Assembly: GCF_000687835.1 (NCBI RefSeq)
Contig: NZ_JHYB01000002.1
Location: forward strand, 186,001 to 250,000
DNA: 64,000 nucleotides
Direction of reading: 5' to 3'
Source: Haploplasma modicum ATCC 29102
GTDB taxonomy: Bacteria > Bacillota_I > Bacilli_A > Acholeplasmatales > Acholeplasmataceae
Below, in pieces: positions 46,429 to 56,033 of the stretch (its first letter is position 1; each line of letters begins with the position of its first letter). The notes under the pieces were generated by a model that saw nothing but the letters and a program-made list of their open reading frames with translations, was not told the origin of the DNA and made no database searches. Position numbers and translations under genes: made by a program.

Positions 46429-48162
46429 ATGAGAACACATTATAATAATGAATTAACAATTAAAAATTTAAACCAAACAGTAACCTTAAATGGTTGGGTA
46501 AGCAAAGCAAGAAACTTAGGAAGTCTATTATTCGTTGACCTAAGAGATAGATTTGGAATAACTCAACTAACTTTTCATGAAAAAAGTGTTTATGAACTTG
46601 CTACAACTTTAAAAAACGAATATGTAATTGAAGTTACAGGAAAAGTAATCGAACGTCAAAGTAAAAATCCTAATATGGTAACAGGAGAAATTGAAGTCTT
46701 AGTTGATAGTCTAACAATTCTTAGTGAGGCTAAACAAACACCAATAATCATTAATGATACTAATAATGTATTAGAGGAAACTAGATTAAAATACCGTTAT
46801 CTTGACTTACGTGGTTCAAAACAACAACAATATTTAATTAAACGTCATGAAATTACACAAGCAGTTAGAAAAGTTTTAGTTGAAAAAGGATTTTATGAAC
46901 TTGAAACTCCTTTTTTAGGAAAATCAACACCTGAAGGAGCAAGAGATTATCTTGTACCATCAAGAGTTCATCCTTCAAAGTTTTATGCACTGCCACAATC
47001 ACCACAAATGTATAAACAATTATTTATGGTTGCTGGATTTGAAAAATATTTCCAATTTGCAAAATGCTTTAGAGACGAAGATTTAAGAGCAGACCGTCAA
47101 CCTGAGTTTACTCAAATTGATATTGAAGCATCATTTGTTAATGAAAATGATATTATGAGTTTTGTCGAAGAAATGCTTAGACGTACTTTTAAAGAAGTAT
47201 TAAATATTAATATTGAAACCCCATTTTTAAAAATGCCATATGAACATGCAATAAGTAAATATGGTAGTGATAAACCAGATATGCGTTTTGAGATGTTAAT
47301 AGAAGATTACACAAATATTTTTAAAAGTGTTGATGTTCCTTTTTTTAATAATGAAGAACATATTAGCGGTATTATTGCAAGTAATTCAAGCTCATTTACT
47401 AGAAAAAAGATTGATGAATTAACAAATCTTGTTAAGAAAAATCATGGTAAGGCACTAGCTTTTATTAAAAATACAAACAATGAGTATACCGGAAGTATTG
47501 CTAAGTTTTTAAATGAAGATACATTTAATAAATTAAATTTAAAAGACAATGAAATTTTATTTTTAGTTCCTGGAAACTATGATGATGTTAAAAATAGTTT
47601 AGGTGCTCTTAGAATTGAAGTAGCAAAAGAATTAGATATCATTGATAATAACAGTTATAAATTTTTATGGGTTACAGATTGGCCACTGCTTGAATTTGAT
47701 TTAGAAACAAATAGATATTATGCAAAACACCATCCATTTACTGCACCAAAGACAATTGAAGAATTAAGAGATACACCAAAAGAAGCAATCGCAAGAGCTT
47801 ATGATGTTGTTTTAAATGGATATGAACTAGGTGGTGGATCAATTAGAATCCATCAACAAGCAATGCAAGATTTAATGTTTAAAACATTAGGGTTTACCGA
47901 ACAAGAAATTAAAGAACAATTTGGTTTCTTCGTTGATGCATTATCATATGGTACACCACCACATGGCGGAATTGCTCTTGGTTTAGATAGACTTACAATG
48001 TTAATGACAAAGACTGAAAATATTAGAGATGTTGTTGCATTCCCTAAAACCCAAAATGCTAGAGACTTAATGATGGATGCACCAAGTTTTGTAACTGATC
48101 TTCAGTTAAATGAATTACATATCAGTGTAGCCAAAGAGGATAAAAAAGATGAAAAGAAATGA
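46429..48162 (+). CDS. aspS: Aspartyl-tRNA synthetase
   Basis: This 577-residue bacterial-type AspRS has an N-terminal OB anticodon-binding domain (VTLNGWVSKARNLGSLLFVDLRDRFGITQLTF). Motif 2 is FRDEDLRADRQPEFTQIDIE, and the bacterial GAD insertion occupies the middle. HHPFTAP and motif 3 GIALGLDRLTMLM complete the core. ATG follows the hisS stop directly. It ends overlapping comEB by 14 bases. T-box control fits its role if the specifier is GAC. Confidence 0.95.
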   Translation: MRTHYNNELTIKNLNQTVTLNGWVSKARNLGSLLFVDLRDRFGITQLTFHEKSVYELATTLKNEYVIEVTGKVIERQSKNPNMVTGEIEVLVDSLTILSEAKQTPIIINDTNNVLEETRLKYRYLDLRGSKQQQYLIKRHEITQAVRKVLVEKGFYELETPFLGKSTPEGARDYLVPSRVHPSKFYALPQSPQMYKQLFMVAGFEKYFQFAKCFRDEDLRADRQPEFTQIDIEASFVNENDIMSFVEEMLRRTFKEVLNINIETPFLKMPYEHAISKYGSDKPDMRFEMLIEDYTNIFKSVDVPFFNNEEHISGIIASNSSSFTRKKIDELTNLVKKNHGKALAFIKNTNNEYTGSIAKFLNEDTFNKLNLKDNEILFLVPGNYDDVKNSLGALRIEVAKELDIIDNNSYKFLWVTDWPLLEFDLETNRYYAKHHPFTAPKTIEELRDTPKEAIARAYDVVLNGYELGGGSIRIHQQAMQDLMFKTLGFTEQEIKEQFGFFVDALSYGTPPHGGIALGLDRLTMLMTKTENIRDVVAFPKTQNARDLMMDAPSFVTDLQLNELHISVAKEDKKDEKK

Positions 48163-48628
48163 TTATATAACTTGGGACCAATATTTCATGGGGGTTGCAA
48201 GTCTATCAGCTCTAAGAAGTAAAGATCCAAACACTAGAGTTGGGGCATGTATTGTTAATGATGAAAATAGAATTATTGGCATTGGTTATAATGGTTTTCC
48301 TAAAGGAGTAAGTGATGACTTATTTCCTTGGGGAAATAACGAAACACTATTTGATTCAAAATATGCCTATGTTGTTCATGCAGAGGCAAATGCTATTTTA
48401 AATGCTACAAGTAGTGTTAAAGATGCAACAATTTATGTAACATTATTTCCGTGCAATGAATGTAGTAAATTAATTATTCAAAGTGGGATAAAAAAAATTA
48501 AGTATGTATCAGATAAATATGCTGATACAGAAGTTCATAAAGCATCAGTTAGAATGTTAGATGCAGCTAATGTTAGTTATGAAAAGATAGAGTTTGGAGA
48601 AATCAAATATGTTGAAGCTATTAAATAA
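48149..48628 (+). CDS. comEB: dCMP deaminase (ComEB family)
   Basis: This 159-residue zinc deaminase starts MKRNDYITWDQYFMGVASLSALRSKDPNTRVGACIV. The zinc and proton-shuttle motif is HAEANAI, and the second zinc motif is PCNEC. It makes dUMP from dCMP, feeding ThyA encoded elsewhere in the window. AAGAGGAT in the aspS end provides the ribosome site. It overlaps the Lon-like protease gene by 20 bases. Confidence 0.92.
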   Translation: MKRNDYITWDQYFMGVASLSALRSKDPNTRVGACIVNDENRIIGIGYNGFPKGVSDDLFPWGNNETLFDSKYAYVVHAEANAILNATSSVKDATIYVTLFPCNECSKLIIQSGIKKIKYVSDKYADTEVHKASVRMLDAANVSYEKIEFGEIKYVEAIK

Positions 48629-49643
48629 GTATAAGAAATGGCTAATCATTTTTAGCTTTGCCTATATTTATATTTTAATGATTTTACTTGCTCCCACAAA
48701 GTTTATCGTTTTAACACCAGGTGAAATTAATAATATCAGTCAAAACTATACAATAGAAGATAAAGAATTTACTAATAATATAAATAGTGTTAGTGTATAT
48801 AGTTGGCAAACTGTTACAACTTTTCAAAGTTGGTTAATAAAAAATAATGATAGATTTGATATAAGAGAAAAAACAGAGTATGATAATTCATTATCTAGAA
48901 AAGAATTAAATATCCAAGGAAATATTTCCCATGAATCTTCCTTGCAAAATGCAATTATTACAGCATATACTTATGCGATGAAGGCTGATGCATCAATTAG
49001 TATAGATTACAAATTAAGAGGGTTTTCAGTTTATTATAGTAATAATAAGGAACTTCAAATTGGTGATCAAATAATAAATATTAATAGTAAGGAAATAAAG
49101 AATAATACATATCAAAAATATTTAGAAGACCTAGATTTATATGTCTCAGATAAAAATTATTTTAAGCCCGATAAAACATATTTTGTTACAATTCAAAGGG
49201 GAAATGAACTAAAAGTAATTAATATTAAAGATACTGATATTATTAGATATTATCCTAAATATGAAATTTTAAGTACATCTCCAGTAATTAAAACAAAAGA
49301 TAATACTAATGTTTCAGGACCAAGTGGAGGAATGATTCAAACTCTTGGCATATATTTAGCTTTAATGGAAATTAACTTACCAAATGTTAAATTAGCTGGT
49401 ACTGGAACAATTAATACAAATGATTTATTCGAAGTTGGGGCAATTGGTGGTATTGTACAAAAATATTATACCGTTAAGAAAAATAAAATTGATTATTTCT
49501 TAGTTCCTAAAAGTAATATTTCAGAACTAAGTGGTGTAATTAATGAAAGTGATAAAGTTAAAGTAATAGTAGTTGAAACTTTTGATGATGTAATATCATT
49601 CATTAGTACTTATAGGAGTGGATTAAATGCTAAAAAAAATTAG
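48609..49643 (+). CDS. YlbL-like membrane-anchored PDZ/Lon-type serine protease
   Basis: This 344-residue protein has an N-terminal transmembrane anchor (about 10-28) followed by TPGEI, as in YlbL. A PDZ domain (about 135-205) includes LQIGDQIININSKEI. A C-terminal Lon-type protease domain has the nucleophile in SGPSGGMIQTLGIY (Ser239) and the catalytic lysine in GAIGGIVQKYYTVK (Lys285). The usual GPSAG reads GPSGG here. ATG 48609 is chosen because GGAGA is 8 bases upstream. Bacillus YlbL degrades a cell-division inhibitor in the DNA-damage response; the target here is unknown. Confidence 0.88.
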   Translation: MLKLLNKYKKWLIIFSFAYIYILMILLAPTKFIVLTPGEINNISQNYTIEDKEFTNNINSVSVYSWQTVTTFQSWLIKNNDRFDIREKTEYDNSLSRKELNIQGNISHESSLQNAIITAYTYAMKADASISIDYKLRGFSVYYSNNKELQIGDQIININSKEIKNNTYQKYLEDLDLYVSDKNYFKPDKTYFVTIQRGNELKVINIKDTDIIRYYPKYEILSTSPVIKTKDNTNVSGPSGGMIQTLGIYLALMEINLPNVKLAGTGTINTNDLFEVGAIGGIVQKYYTVKKNKIDYFLVPKSNISELSGVINESDKVKVIVVETFDDVISFISTYRSGLNAKKN

Positions 49644-50001
49644 TTTAACTTTGACTAAGTATAAAGTTTTAAAACAAAAGATTGATGAAAAAATAAATGT
49701 TAAACAAACAATAACAGCAACACTTGGAACTATTTTAATAAACTTAGTAATATATTTAATTCCAATGCTTCTACTTTATAATCTCATGATTTTTGATCAA
49801 ATTATTTGGCTACTTAAAATAATAGTCTTTGTTTTAATATTTTTGTTTTCATTTTCATATAATTTCTTTTTTGTTAAAATAATTAAAAATTATAATGAAA
49901 ATTTAGAAAAAAATGATTTTAAATATTTAATAATTTTTGAATCTACAATTATATTTTTAGTACTTTCAATGTTTGCAGCTGTAATTATGGTATTGGTATA
50001 A
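49627..50001 (+). CDS. Small membrane protein of unknown function (124 aa)
   Basis: This protein starts MLKKISLTLTKYKVLKQKIDEKINVKQ, a basic amphipathic N-terminus. Three hydrophobic helices follow (about 30-55, 57-86 and 102-124). I recognise no family. Its ATG lies 16 bases inside the protease gene, with AGGAG upstream, and its stop is 4 bases before lspA, so it is tightly coupled to both membrane protein genes. Confidence 0.75.
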   Translation: MLKKISLTLTKYKVLKQKIDEKINVKQTITATLGTILINLVIYLIPMLLLYNLMIFDQIIWLLKIIVFVLIFLFSFSYNFFFVKIIKNYNENLEKNDFKYLIIFESTIIFLVLSMFAAVIMVLV

Positions 50002-50005
50002 TAAT

Positions 50006-50515
50006 ATGTTAATAGGATATCTTATATTACTAGGACTGATATTATTTGATCAGTTAATTAAATTAATTAGCGTATTAACTAAAGTAAGTGGAACATCACT
50101 TATTAAAGTTTTAATACCTAATATATTAGAATTCCATTATCTTGAAAATACAGGTGCAAGTTTTGGAATGTTAGAAGGACAACAAGCATTTTTCTCACTT
50201 ATTACGATTGTTGCTTTAATAATCTTTGGATATTTCTTCTTAGATATTAATTTGAAAGAAAAGAAAGTATTCTCAATTGCAATAATTTTATTTATTGCAG
50301 GGACTTTTGGGAATGCAATTGATCGTATTTTTAGAGATGGTGCTGTAGTTGATATGTTAAATATGCCAATTTTAAATAATTTAATTAGCTTAGTTGGGTT
50401 ATCACCATTTATTTTTAATGTTGCTGATATCTACTTAAACTTTGCTGTTGTCTTATTTATTATTGATATATTATTCTTAGAGAGAAAAAGAGTTGGTAAA
50501 CATGAAAAAAATTGA
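50006..50515 (+). CDS. lspA: Lipoprotein signal peptidase (signal peptidase II)
   Basis: This 169-residue aspartyl protease in the membrane has four helices. It has FDQLIKL, HYLENTGASFGM, and the two catalytic regions GNAIDRIFRDGAVVDML (Asp116) and FNVADIYLN (Asp141). It removes signal peptides from diacylglyceryl-modified prolipoproteins, such as the two sugar-binding lipoproteins of the galactose island. It overlaps rluD by 14 bases, the common lspA-rluD coupling. Confidence 0.93.
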   Translation: MLIGYLILLGLILFDQLIKLISVLTKVSGTSLIKVLIPNILEFHYLENTGASFGMLEGQQAFFSLITIVALIIFGYFFLDINLKEKKVFSIAIILFIAGTFGNAIDRIFRDGAVVDMLNMPILNNLISLVGLSPFIFNVADIYLNFAVVLFIIDILFLERKRVGKHEKN

Positions 50516-51407
50516 TATAAAAGAAGAAGACTTAGGAAATAGGCTAGATTTAGTAATTGGCCTTAAATATAAAGACTTAAGTCGAAATAAGATACAAACA
50601 TTTATTAAAAATGGGGATATTTTAGTAAATAATCTAAAAGTTAAGACAGGGCATATTTTAAAAGATGGTGATTTAGTAACTGCAATAGACTTAGGAATAA
50701 AAGAAGAAATCATTTATAAAGCAGAAAAAGTTAATTTAAATTTAGATATTATTTATGAAGATGATGATCTTTTAGTTCTTAATAAACCAAAGGGTTTAGT
50801 AGTTCATCCTGCAAGCACTTATGATGGTATAACTTTAGTTAATGGCTTACTTTATCAAGTTGATAAACTAAGTACAATTAATGGTGAAAATAGACCGGGT
50901 ATAATCCATCGACTTGATAAAGATACAAGTGGTTTATTACTTGTTGCTAAAAGTGATTTAGCACATAAAAGATTAGCTAAACAAATAGCTAATCATGAAA
51001 TAGATAGAAACTATTATGCAATTTGTTATGGTACTTTTAAAGAAAGTACTGGAACCATTAACATGCCGATTAAAAGAGACCCTAAAGATAGACTTAAAAT
51101 GGCTGTTGTTAAAGATGGAAGAGAAGCTTTAACAAATTTTAAAGTCTTAGAACAGTATAGAAATCATAGTTTATTAGAGTTATCACTAATTACTGGGAGA
51201 ACCCATCAAATTCGTGTCCATTTATCACATATTGGCCATCCAATTTTGGGGGACCAAACATATGGTCCTAGAAAGTTTTATGGCAATACCGGTCAATATT
51301 TACATGCTTTTAGATTAAGTTTCAAGCATCCTATAACAAAGAAATTTATGACATTTGAAACCAAAATGCCAGATGAATTTTTAGAAGCAATTAAAGATAT
51401 TTCATAA
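50502..51407 (+). CDS. rluD: 23S rRNA pseudouridine synthase (RluD/RluA family)
   Basis: This 301-residue protein has an N-terminal S4 domain (EDLGNRLDLVIGLKYKDLSRNKIQTFIKNGDILVN). The catalytic RluA domain has VLNKPKGLVVHPA, HRLDKDTSGLLLVAKS with the catalytic Asp, and LITGRTHQIRVHLSHIGHPILGDQTYG. RluD (sites 1911/1915/1917) is the best guess among RluA-type enzymes. ATG 50502 is taken as start; its Shine-Dalgarno is weak, consistent with coupling to lspA. Confidence 0.9.
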   Translation: MKKIDIKEEDLGNRLDLVIGLKYKDLSRNKIQTFIKNGDILVNNLKVKTGHILKDGDLVTAIDLGIKEEIIYKAEKVNLNLDIIYEDDDLLVLNKPKGLVVHPASTYDGITLVNGLLYQVDKLSTINGENRPGIIHRLDKDTSGLLLVAKSDLAHKRLAKQIANHEIDRNYYAICYGTFKESTGTINMPIKRDPKDRLKMAVVKDGREALTNFKVLEQYRNHSLLELSLITGRTHQIRVHLSHIGHPILGDQTYGPRKFYGNTGQYLHAFRLSFKHPITKKFMTFETKMPDEFLEAIKDIS

Positions 51408-51412
51408 AAAAA

Positions 51413-51440
51413 AGAGTAGTTAGAAATTTCTAGCTACTCT
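51413..51440. terminator. Bidirectional terminator between rluD and rnhC
   Basis: AGAGTAGTTAGAAA and TTTCTAGCTACTCT are inverted repeats with one mismatch, with A residues to the left and T residues to the right. It serves both convergent genes. Confidence 0.82.
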
Positions 51441-51444
51441 AGTT

Positions 51445-52308
51445 TTACTTAATATTCAATCTAGTAATATTTTTAAAGTTTTTCTTTGCTAATTTTAAAA
51501 TTAAACTAGCACCATGTTTCATATATATTTGATCTATTTGTTCGTCAACAGCTTTTGAGGCTCCTTTTAGTAATTTAACATTTAGTTTTTTACTATATTG
51601 TTGCATTTTATATAAAAATGCATATCTTGCAATAATTGCAGCAGCAGCAACAGCAATATGAACAGTTTCTGCCTTAGTATAAAACTGAACATCTTTATTA
51701 ACTAAGAGTTCATCTTTCAAATAGTTAAAATATAATTGAGGTTGACAAAACTGATCAACAATAATCGGAATACTATTATCATTGTTTAATTTGTCGGTTA
51801 AAGAAATAATAGCTTGGTTGTGTAAGTGAGCTTTAATTCTATTTAAATTATACCCTTCATCAATTAGACTATTATATTTATGTGGATCTAAAATTATTAA
51901 GCTATGAGTTAATCTTTTTGCAATCTTAGGTGCATTTTCAATTACATAGCGGTCATTAACTGACTTAGAGTCCCTAATATTTAAATCTTCTAAAAATTCA
52001 ATGTCTTCTAAACTTACATATGCAGCACAAACTGTAACTGGACCAAAAACATCGCCAGTTCCTACTTCGTCTGAACCGATTGCAGCATAATCTTTTCTAC
52101 CTAAATAGTTTTTAATTATTGAGACTTCGTATTTGAGAATTTCGCCTCTAAGCAATAATTTTTTAGAAGTATAACCAATTATTTCTATTTCATTTTTATA
52201 TGCTTGAAAATCGATATGTTCATTACTAGATTCTGTTTTGTAGTCATTATATAAGTCTTTAATTTTCTTGAATTCATCTTCATTTAAAACAAATGTGAAA
52301 TATTTCAT
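51445..52308 (-). CDS. rnhC: Ribonuclease HIII
   Basis: This 287-residue enzyme has the N-terminal TBP-like substrate-binding domain of HIII (about 1-65). The RNase HII/HIII core follows: YAAIGSDEVGTGDVFGPV with metal-binding Asp80 and Glu81, RDSKSVND, and AAAAIIARYAFL. The GSDEVGTGD form with Glu marks HIII. It removes RNA from RNA-DNA hybrids and faces mutS2, its usual neighbour in Firmicutes. Confidence 0.93.
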   Translation of the reverse strand: MKYFTFVLNEDEFKKIKDLYNDYKTESSNEHIDFQAYKNEIEIIGYTSKKLLLRGEILKYEVSIIKNYLGRKDYAAIGSDEVGTGDVFGPVTVCAAYVSLEDIEFLEDLNIRDSKSVNDRYVIENAPKIAKRLTHSLIILDPHKYNSLIDEGYNLNRIKAHLHNQAIISLTDKLNNDNSIPIIVDQFCQPQLYFNYLKDELLVNKDVQFYTKAETVHIAVAAAAIIARYAFLYKMQQYSKKLNVKLLKGASKAVDEQIDQIYMKHGASLILKLAKKNFKNITRLNIK

Positions 52309-52368
52309 TTTTTAACATACTCCTTATGGTATTATTATATCATAAATAATAAAGAAAAGGTGATTTTT

Positions 52369-54678
52369 ATGGATTACTCGCTTAAAACCTTGGAATTCAA
52401 TCAAATTCAAAATAATATAGTAAAATACTGTTACACAGATCATGCAAAAGGGACTATAACTAACTTAATTCCTAATCCAAACATAGATACAGTCAATCAA
52501 AATCTTAATATGACTAATGAAACATTAAAGATAATTGCCAAATTTGGTAAAATTCCTTTTATGGAAGATTTTGATAATATTATCTTGTCAAATAAAGAGT
52601 TAATAGAGAGAGTTTATTCAGTTTTAGAAATACTTCATCTAAAACTTTATTTAAGTATGGAATCTAATATTAGAACATACTTTAAACAAACTGATAAACA
52701 AATCTATATTAATGAACTTACAAATTTATATGATCATGGTTTTATTTTAACAACCTTTAACAAAGTAATTAGTGATTATGGTGATATTTATGATGATGCT
52801 ACTATTGAGTTAAAACAAATTAGAAGTAAAATTAAAAAGTTAAATTTTGATTTAGAACAAAAAATGAATAAACTTTTAAAAACTTATGAATCATATTTAA
52901 CTGATAACATAATAACTACTAGAAATGGTAGATACTGTCTTGCTGTTAAAGAGAGTTATAAAAATAAAATTCCTGGTGTTACTCATGATATTAGTCAGTC
53001 TGGTCAAACTTTTTTTATTGAACCAGAATTAAGTCTTCAAATTTCTGCTGAAATTGAAATGAACAAAATTTTAGAACAAAAAGAAATAACTAAGATTTTA
53101 ATTAATTTAACTAAACTTATTAATGATAATATACTAACACTAAAAGAAAACTTTAATAAACTTTTATTACTTGATTCTATTAGTGCAAAAAGCCTTTATT
53201 CGCTTGAAATTGATGGAATTAAGCCTTTAGTTAATAATACTGGTAATATTAATCTAGTTAATGCAAAACACCCCCTAATTGATAAGAAAGTGGTTGTTCC
53301 AATCTCCCTTAGCATCAATAAGAATAATCATACATTATTAATAACCGGACCTAATACAGGTGGTAAGACAGTTACTTTAAAAACGATTGGTCTTTTAACA
53401 GTTATGACTCAAACAGGTATTTTAATTCCTGTTTCGGCGGAAACTGAAATTGCGATCTTTGATAATATTTTTGTTGATATTGGTGACGAACAATCAATTG
53501 CTAATTCACTTTCAACATTTTCAAGTCATATGGCTAAAATAGTTAGATATATTGATAACTTAACTGATAATACTTTAATATTATTAGATGAGCTTGGAAG
53601 TGGAACAGATCCACAAGAAGGTGTATCACTAGCTATTGCAATTTTAGAAGAGTTTCAAAAGAAGGATACAAGAATTGTTATTACTTCACACTTTTCTGAA
53701 CTTAAAACTTATGCATATGAAAAAGATGATATTAAAACTGCGAGTGTCGCATTTGATAAAGATACATTAAAACCACTTTATTATATTGAACATGGTATAA
53801 GTGGACAATCTCATGCAAGATTAATTGCTAAAAGACTTGGAATGAAATTAGATGTTATAGAAAAAGCTAATCAAGTTTTTTCAAATAATGAAACTAATTT
53901 GAATAAAATATTTAATAGGTTAAGTGAGGAAAAAGAAGAATTTAATAAACGAAGTCTAATTCTAGAAGAAGAACTAAAAAAAGCTAAAGAAAAACAAGAA
54001 GAATATGAAAGAACTAAGAATAAACTTCTAAGTGAACAAAATAATGTAATTCAAAAATTAATTAAAGATCAAGAAAATGTTTTCTTAGAAAAATTATTAG
54101 AAATTGATATTTTAATTGATGAAATTAAAAAAGATAGTAGTAAAGAACATTTGATTGCTAAACTAAAAGGAACTATTAACGAAGATAAAAATATAAAAAG
54201 CATTTATGACAAAACACTAAAAATTGCTAAGGGAGATAAAGTATTTATTAAGCCTTATGGTCAGTATGGTGAAGTAGTCAGCGTTAAAGCAAATAAGTAC
54301 CGCGTTGTTTTTGGCCATTTTGATTTAGAATTTTTACTATCTGATTTAGAATTAGTTAAAAATGAAGTTATTAAAAAAGAAGTTAGAAAAGTATCATCCA
54401 AAAAAGATAAGTCTAATCCAATAACTGATACTAGTAAATTACTTAAACTAGATTTAAGAGGATTTAGATATGAAGAAGTTGCAGAAGAAATGGATAAGGC
54501 AATTGATCAAGCAATCTTGAATAATATTGGATCTCTTACAATTATTCACGGTTTTGGAACTGGTGCCGTTAAAAATGCTGTATATGAATATATCAAGCAC
54601 TCAAAACATATTAAATCAAAGCGTTATGGTGGCGAGGGTGAAGGTTTAAATGGTGCTACGATAATTACACTTAAATAG
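52369..54678 (+). CDS. mutS2: Endonuclease MutS2
   Basis: This 769-residue MutS2 lacks the mismatch-recognition domain of MutS. It has the coiled-coil clamp, the ATPase with Walker A TGPNTGGKTVTLKT, Walker B LLDELGSGTDPQEG and ITSHFSELK, a long C-terminal coiled coil and a KOW-like patch. The C-terminal Smr nuclease domain has LDLRGFRYEEVAEEM and IIHGFGTGAVK. It acts in recombination suppression and ribosome rescue in relatives. ATG 52369 is chosen because AAAAGGTGA is just upstream. Confidence 0.94.
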   Translation: MDYSLKTLEFNQIQNNIVKYCYTDHAKGTITNLIPNPNIDTVNQNLNMTNETLKIIAKFGKIPFMEDFDNIILSNKELIERVYSVLEILHLKLYLSMESNIRTYFKQTDKQIYINELTNLYDHGFILTTFNKVISDYGDIYDDATIELKQIRSKIKKLNFDLEQKMNKLLKTYESYLTDNIITTRNGRYCLAVKESYKNKIPGVTHDISQSGQTFFIEPELSLQISAEIEMNKILEQKEITKILINLTKLINDNILTLKENFNKLLLLDSISAKSLYSLEIDGIKPLVNNTGNINLVNAKHPLIDKKVVVPISLSINKNNHTLLITGPNTGGKTVTLKTIGLLTVMTQTGILIPVSAETEIAIFDNIFVDIGDEQSIANSLSTFSSHMAKIVRYIDNLTDNTLILLDELGSGTDPQEGVSLAIAILEEFQKKDTRIVITSHFSELKTYAYEKDDIKTASVAFDKDTLKPLYYIEHGISGQSHARLIAKRLGMKLDVIEKANQVFSNNETNLNKIFNRLSEEKEEFNKRSLILEEELKKAKEKQEEYERTKNKLLSEQNNVIQKLIKDQENVFLEKLLEIDILIDEIKKDSSKEHLIAKLKGTINEDKNIKSIYDKTLKIAKGDKVFIKPYGQYGEVVSVKANKYRVVFGHFDLEFLLSDLELVKNEVIKKEVRKVSSKKDKSNPITDTSKLLKLDLRGFRYEEVAEEMDKAIDQAILNNIGSLTIIHGFGTGAVKNAVYEYIKHSKHIKSKRYGGEGEGLNGATIITLK

Positions 54679-54687
54679 GCATTTGAA

Positions 54688-54716
54688 TTGCTAAAAATTT
54701 ATTTATAAACTATAAT
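54688..54716 (+). promoter_or_regulatory. trxA promoter
   Basis: TTGCTA (54688-54693), a 17-base spacer and TATAAT (54711-54716) lie 43 bases before the chosen trxA start. Confidence 0.75.
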
Positions 54717-54759
54717 TACTATGTTGAATAAAATTATTTAAAAAGGAAGGATGTATAAC

Positions 54760-55068
54760 ATGATAAAAGAATATGATGGACAAGATTTTCTCGAATTAAC
54801 AAAAGATGGTTCAGTATTAGTACAATACTATGCAGATTGGTGTGGACCATGTCAAATGCTTAAACCAATTATTGAACAATTAGCAACAGAAATGACAGAT
54901 GTGAAATTTTTAAGATTAAACATCGATAACCACCGCGAATTAGCAGTAGCAGCAGGTATTCAATCAATTCCAACAGTTGTAATGTACAAAGATGGTAAAG
55001 AAAATGCAAGAGAAGCAGGATTTAAACCAAAACACTTAATGGAAGCTTGGATTAACAACGCTAAATAA
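54760..55068 (+). CDS. trxA: Thioredoxin
   Basis: This 102-residue thioredoxin has active site WCGPC (Cys28, Cys31), the cis-proline loop SIPTV and typical beta-alpha order. It reduces protein disulfides in the cytoplasm. ATG 54760 is used because AGGAAGG (54744-54750) abuts the earlier in-frame ATG at 54751 and is correctly spaced only from the later one. It is monocistronic between its own promoter and terminator. Confidence 0.95.
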   Translation: MIKEYDGQDFLELTKDGSVLVQYYADWCGPCQMLKPIIEQLATEMTDVKFLRLNIDNHRELAVAAGIQSIPTVVMYKDGKENAREAGFKPKHLMEAWINNAK

Positions 55069-55073
55069 CAATT

Positions 55074-55106
55074 AAAGGACTTAAGTTTAGGCTTAAGTCT
55101 TTTTAT
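55074..55106 (+). terminator. Terminator after trxA
   Basis: GACTTAAG (55078-55085) and CTTAAGTC (55092-55099) flank TTTAGG, followed by TTTTT. Confidence 0.88.
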
Positions 55107-55172
55107 TCTATTAAGATTAGTCAATATTGTATTAATAATAAAGTTACATGATATAATTATATAGGTGATTTT

Positions 55173-56021
55173 ATGGACGGAATTATATTAATTAACAAAC
55201 CAGTTGGCATTACATCTTTTGATGTTGTTAGAAGAGCAAAAAAAATATTTAATACTAAAAAAATTGGTCACACAGGAACCCTTGATCCTTTTGCAAGTGG
55301 ACTTTTAATTTTATGTGTTGGTAAAGCCACAAAACTTGCTACTAAATTAACTAGTGAAATTAAATCTTATGAAGGAATTATTAAGTTTAATAAACATTAT
55401 GATACATTTGATGTTACAGGAAATGTCTTAAATGAGGATAATAAAATTATAACGCTTAGTGACTTAAATAGTATTAAAGAAGAATTTTTAGGAAATCAAA
55501 AACAAATTCCACCTATTTATTCGGCGCTAAAAGTTAATGGTAAAAAACTATATGAATATGCAAGGAAAAATATTGATGTTGAAATAAAACCTAGAGATAT
55601 TGATATTTATGACTTGAATTTTAAAGAGACAAAAACAAGTAATGAATTTTATTTTGATGTCTTAGTTTCCAAGGGCACATATATAAGAAGTTTAGCAGTA
55701 GATATTGCAAGTAAACTTAATACTTATGGTGCACTAAAAACATTAAATAGAACAAAAATTGCAAATTTTAGTTTAGAAAATAGTGTTGATTTAGAAAATG
55801 CAACAACTAATGATTTAATTAGTATTGAAGAAATATACAAAGATAGTAAAAAACTAGTTTTAAGTGATTATTTAATTAAATTAGTCAAAAATGGCATCTA
55901 TTTAGATGAAAGACAAATAATAACTAACAAAGATTTCTTAGTTTATGATAATAACAATAACTTAATAGCCTTATATGAAGTAGTAGATATTAATAAGTAT
56001 AAGCCGTTAATTATTTTTTAA
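55173..56021 (+). CDS. truB: tRNA pseudouridine-55 synthase
   Basis: This 282-residue TruB starts MDGIILINKPVGITSFDVV. It carries GHTGTLDPFASGLL with the catalytic Asp38, IPPIYSALKVNGKKLYEYAR and VSKGTYIRSLA. It makes pseudouridine 55 in the T-loop. The promoter region has TATAAT at 55152-55157, and AGGTGATTTT precedes the ATG. It is followed 12 bases on by ribF, a classical pair. Confidence 0.95.
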   Translation: MDGIILINKPVGITSFDVVRRAKKIFNTKKIGHTGTLDPFASGLLILCVGKATKLATKLTSEIKSYEGIIKFNKHYDTFDVTGNVLNEDNKIITLSDLNSIKEEFLGNQKQIPPIYSALKVNGKKLYEYARKNIDVEIKPRDIDIYDLNFKETKTSNEFYFDVLVSKGTYIRSLAVDIASKLNTYGALKTLNRTKIANFSLENSVDLENATTNDLISIEEIYKDSKKLVLSDYLIKLVKNGIYLDERQIITNKDFLVYDNNNNLIALYEVVDINKYKPLIIF

Positions 56022-56033
56022 GGAGTAAAAAAA

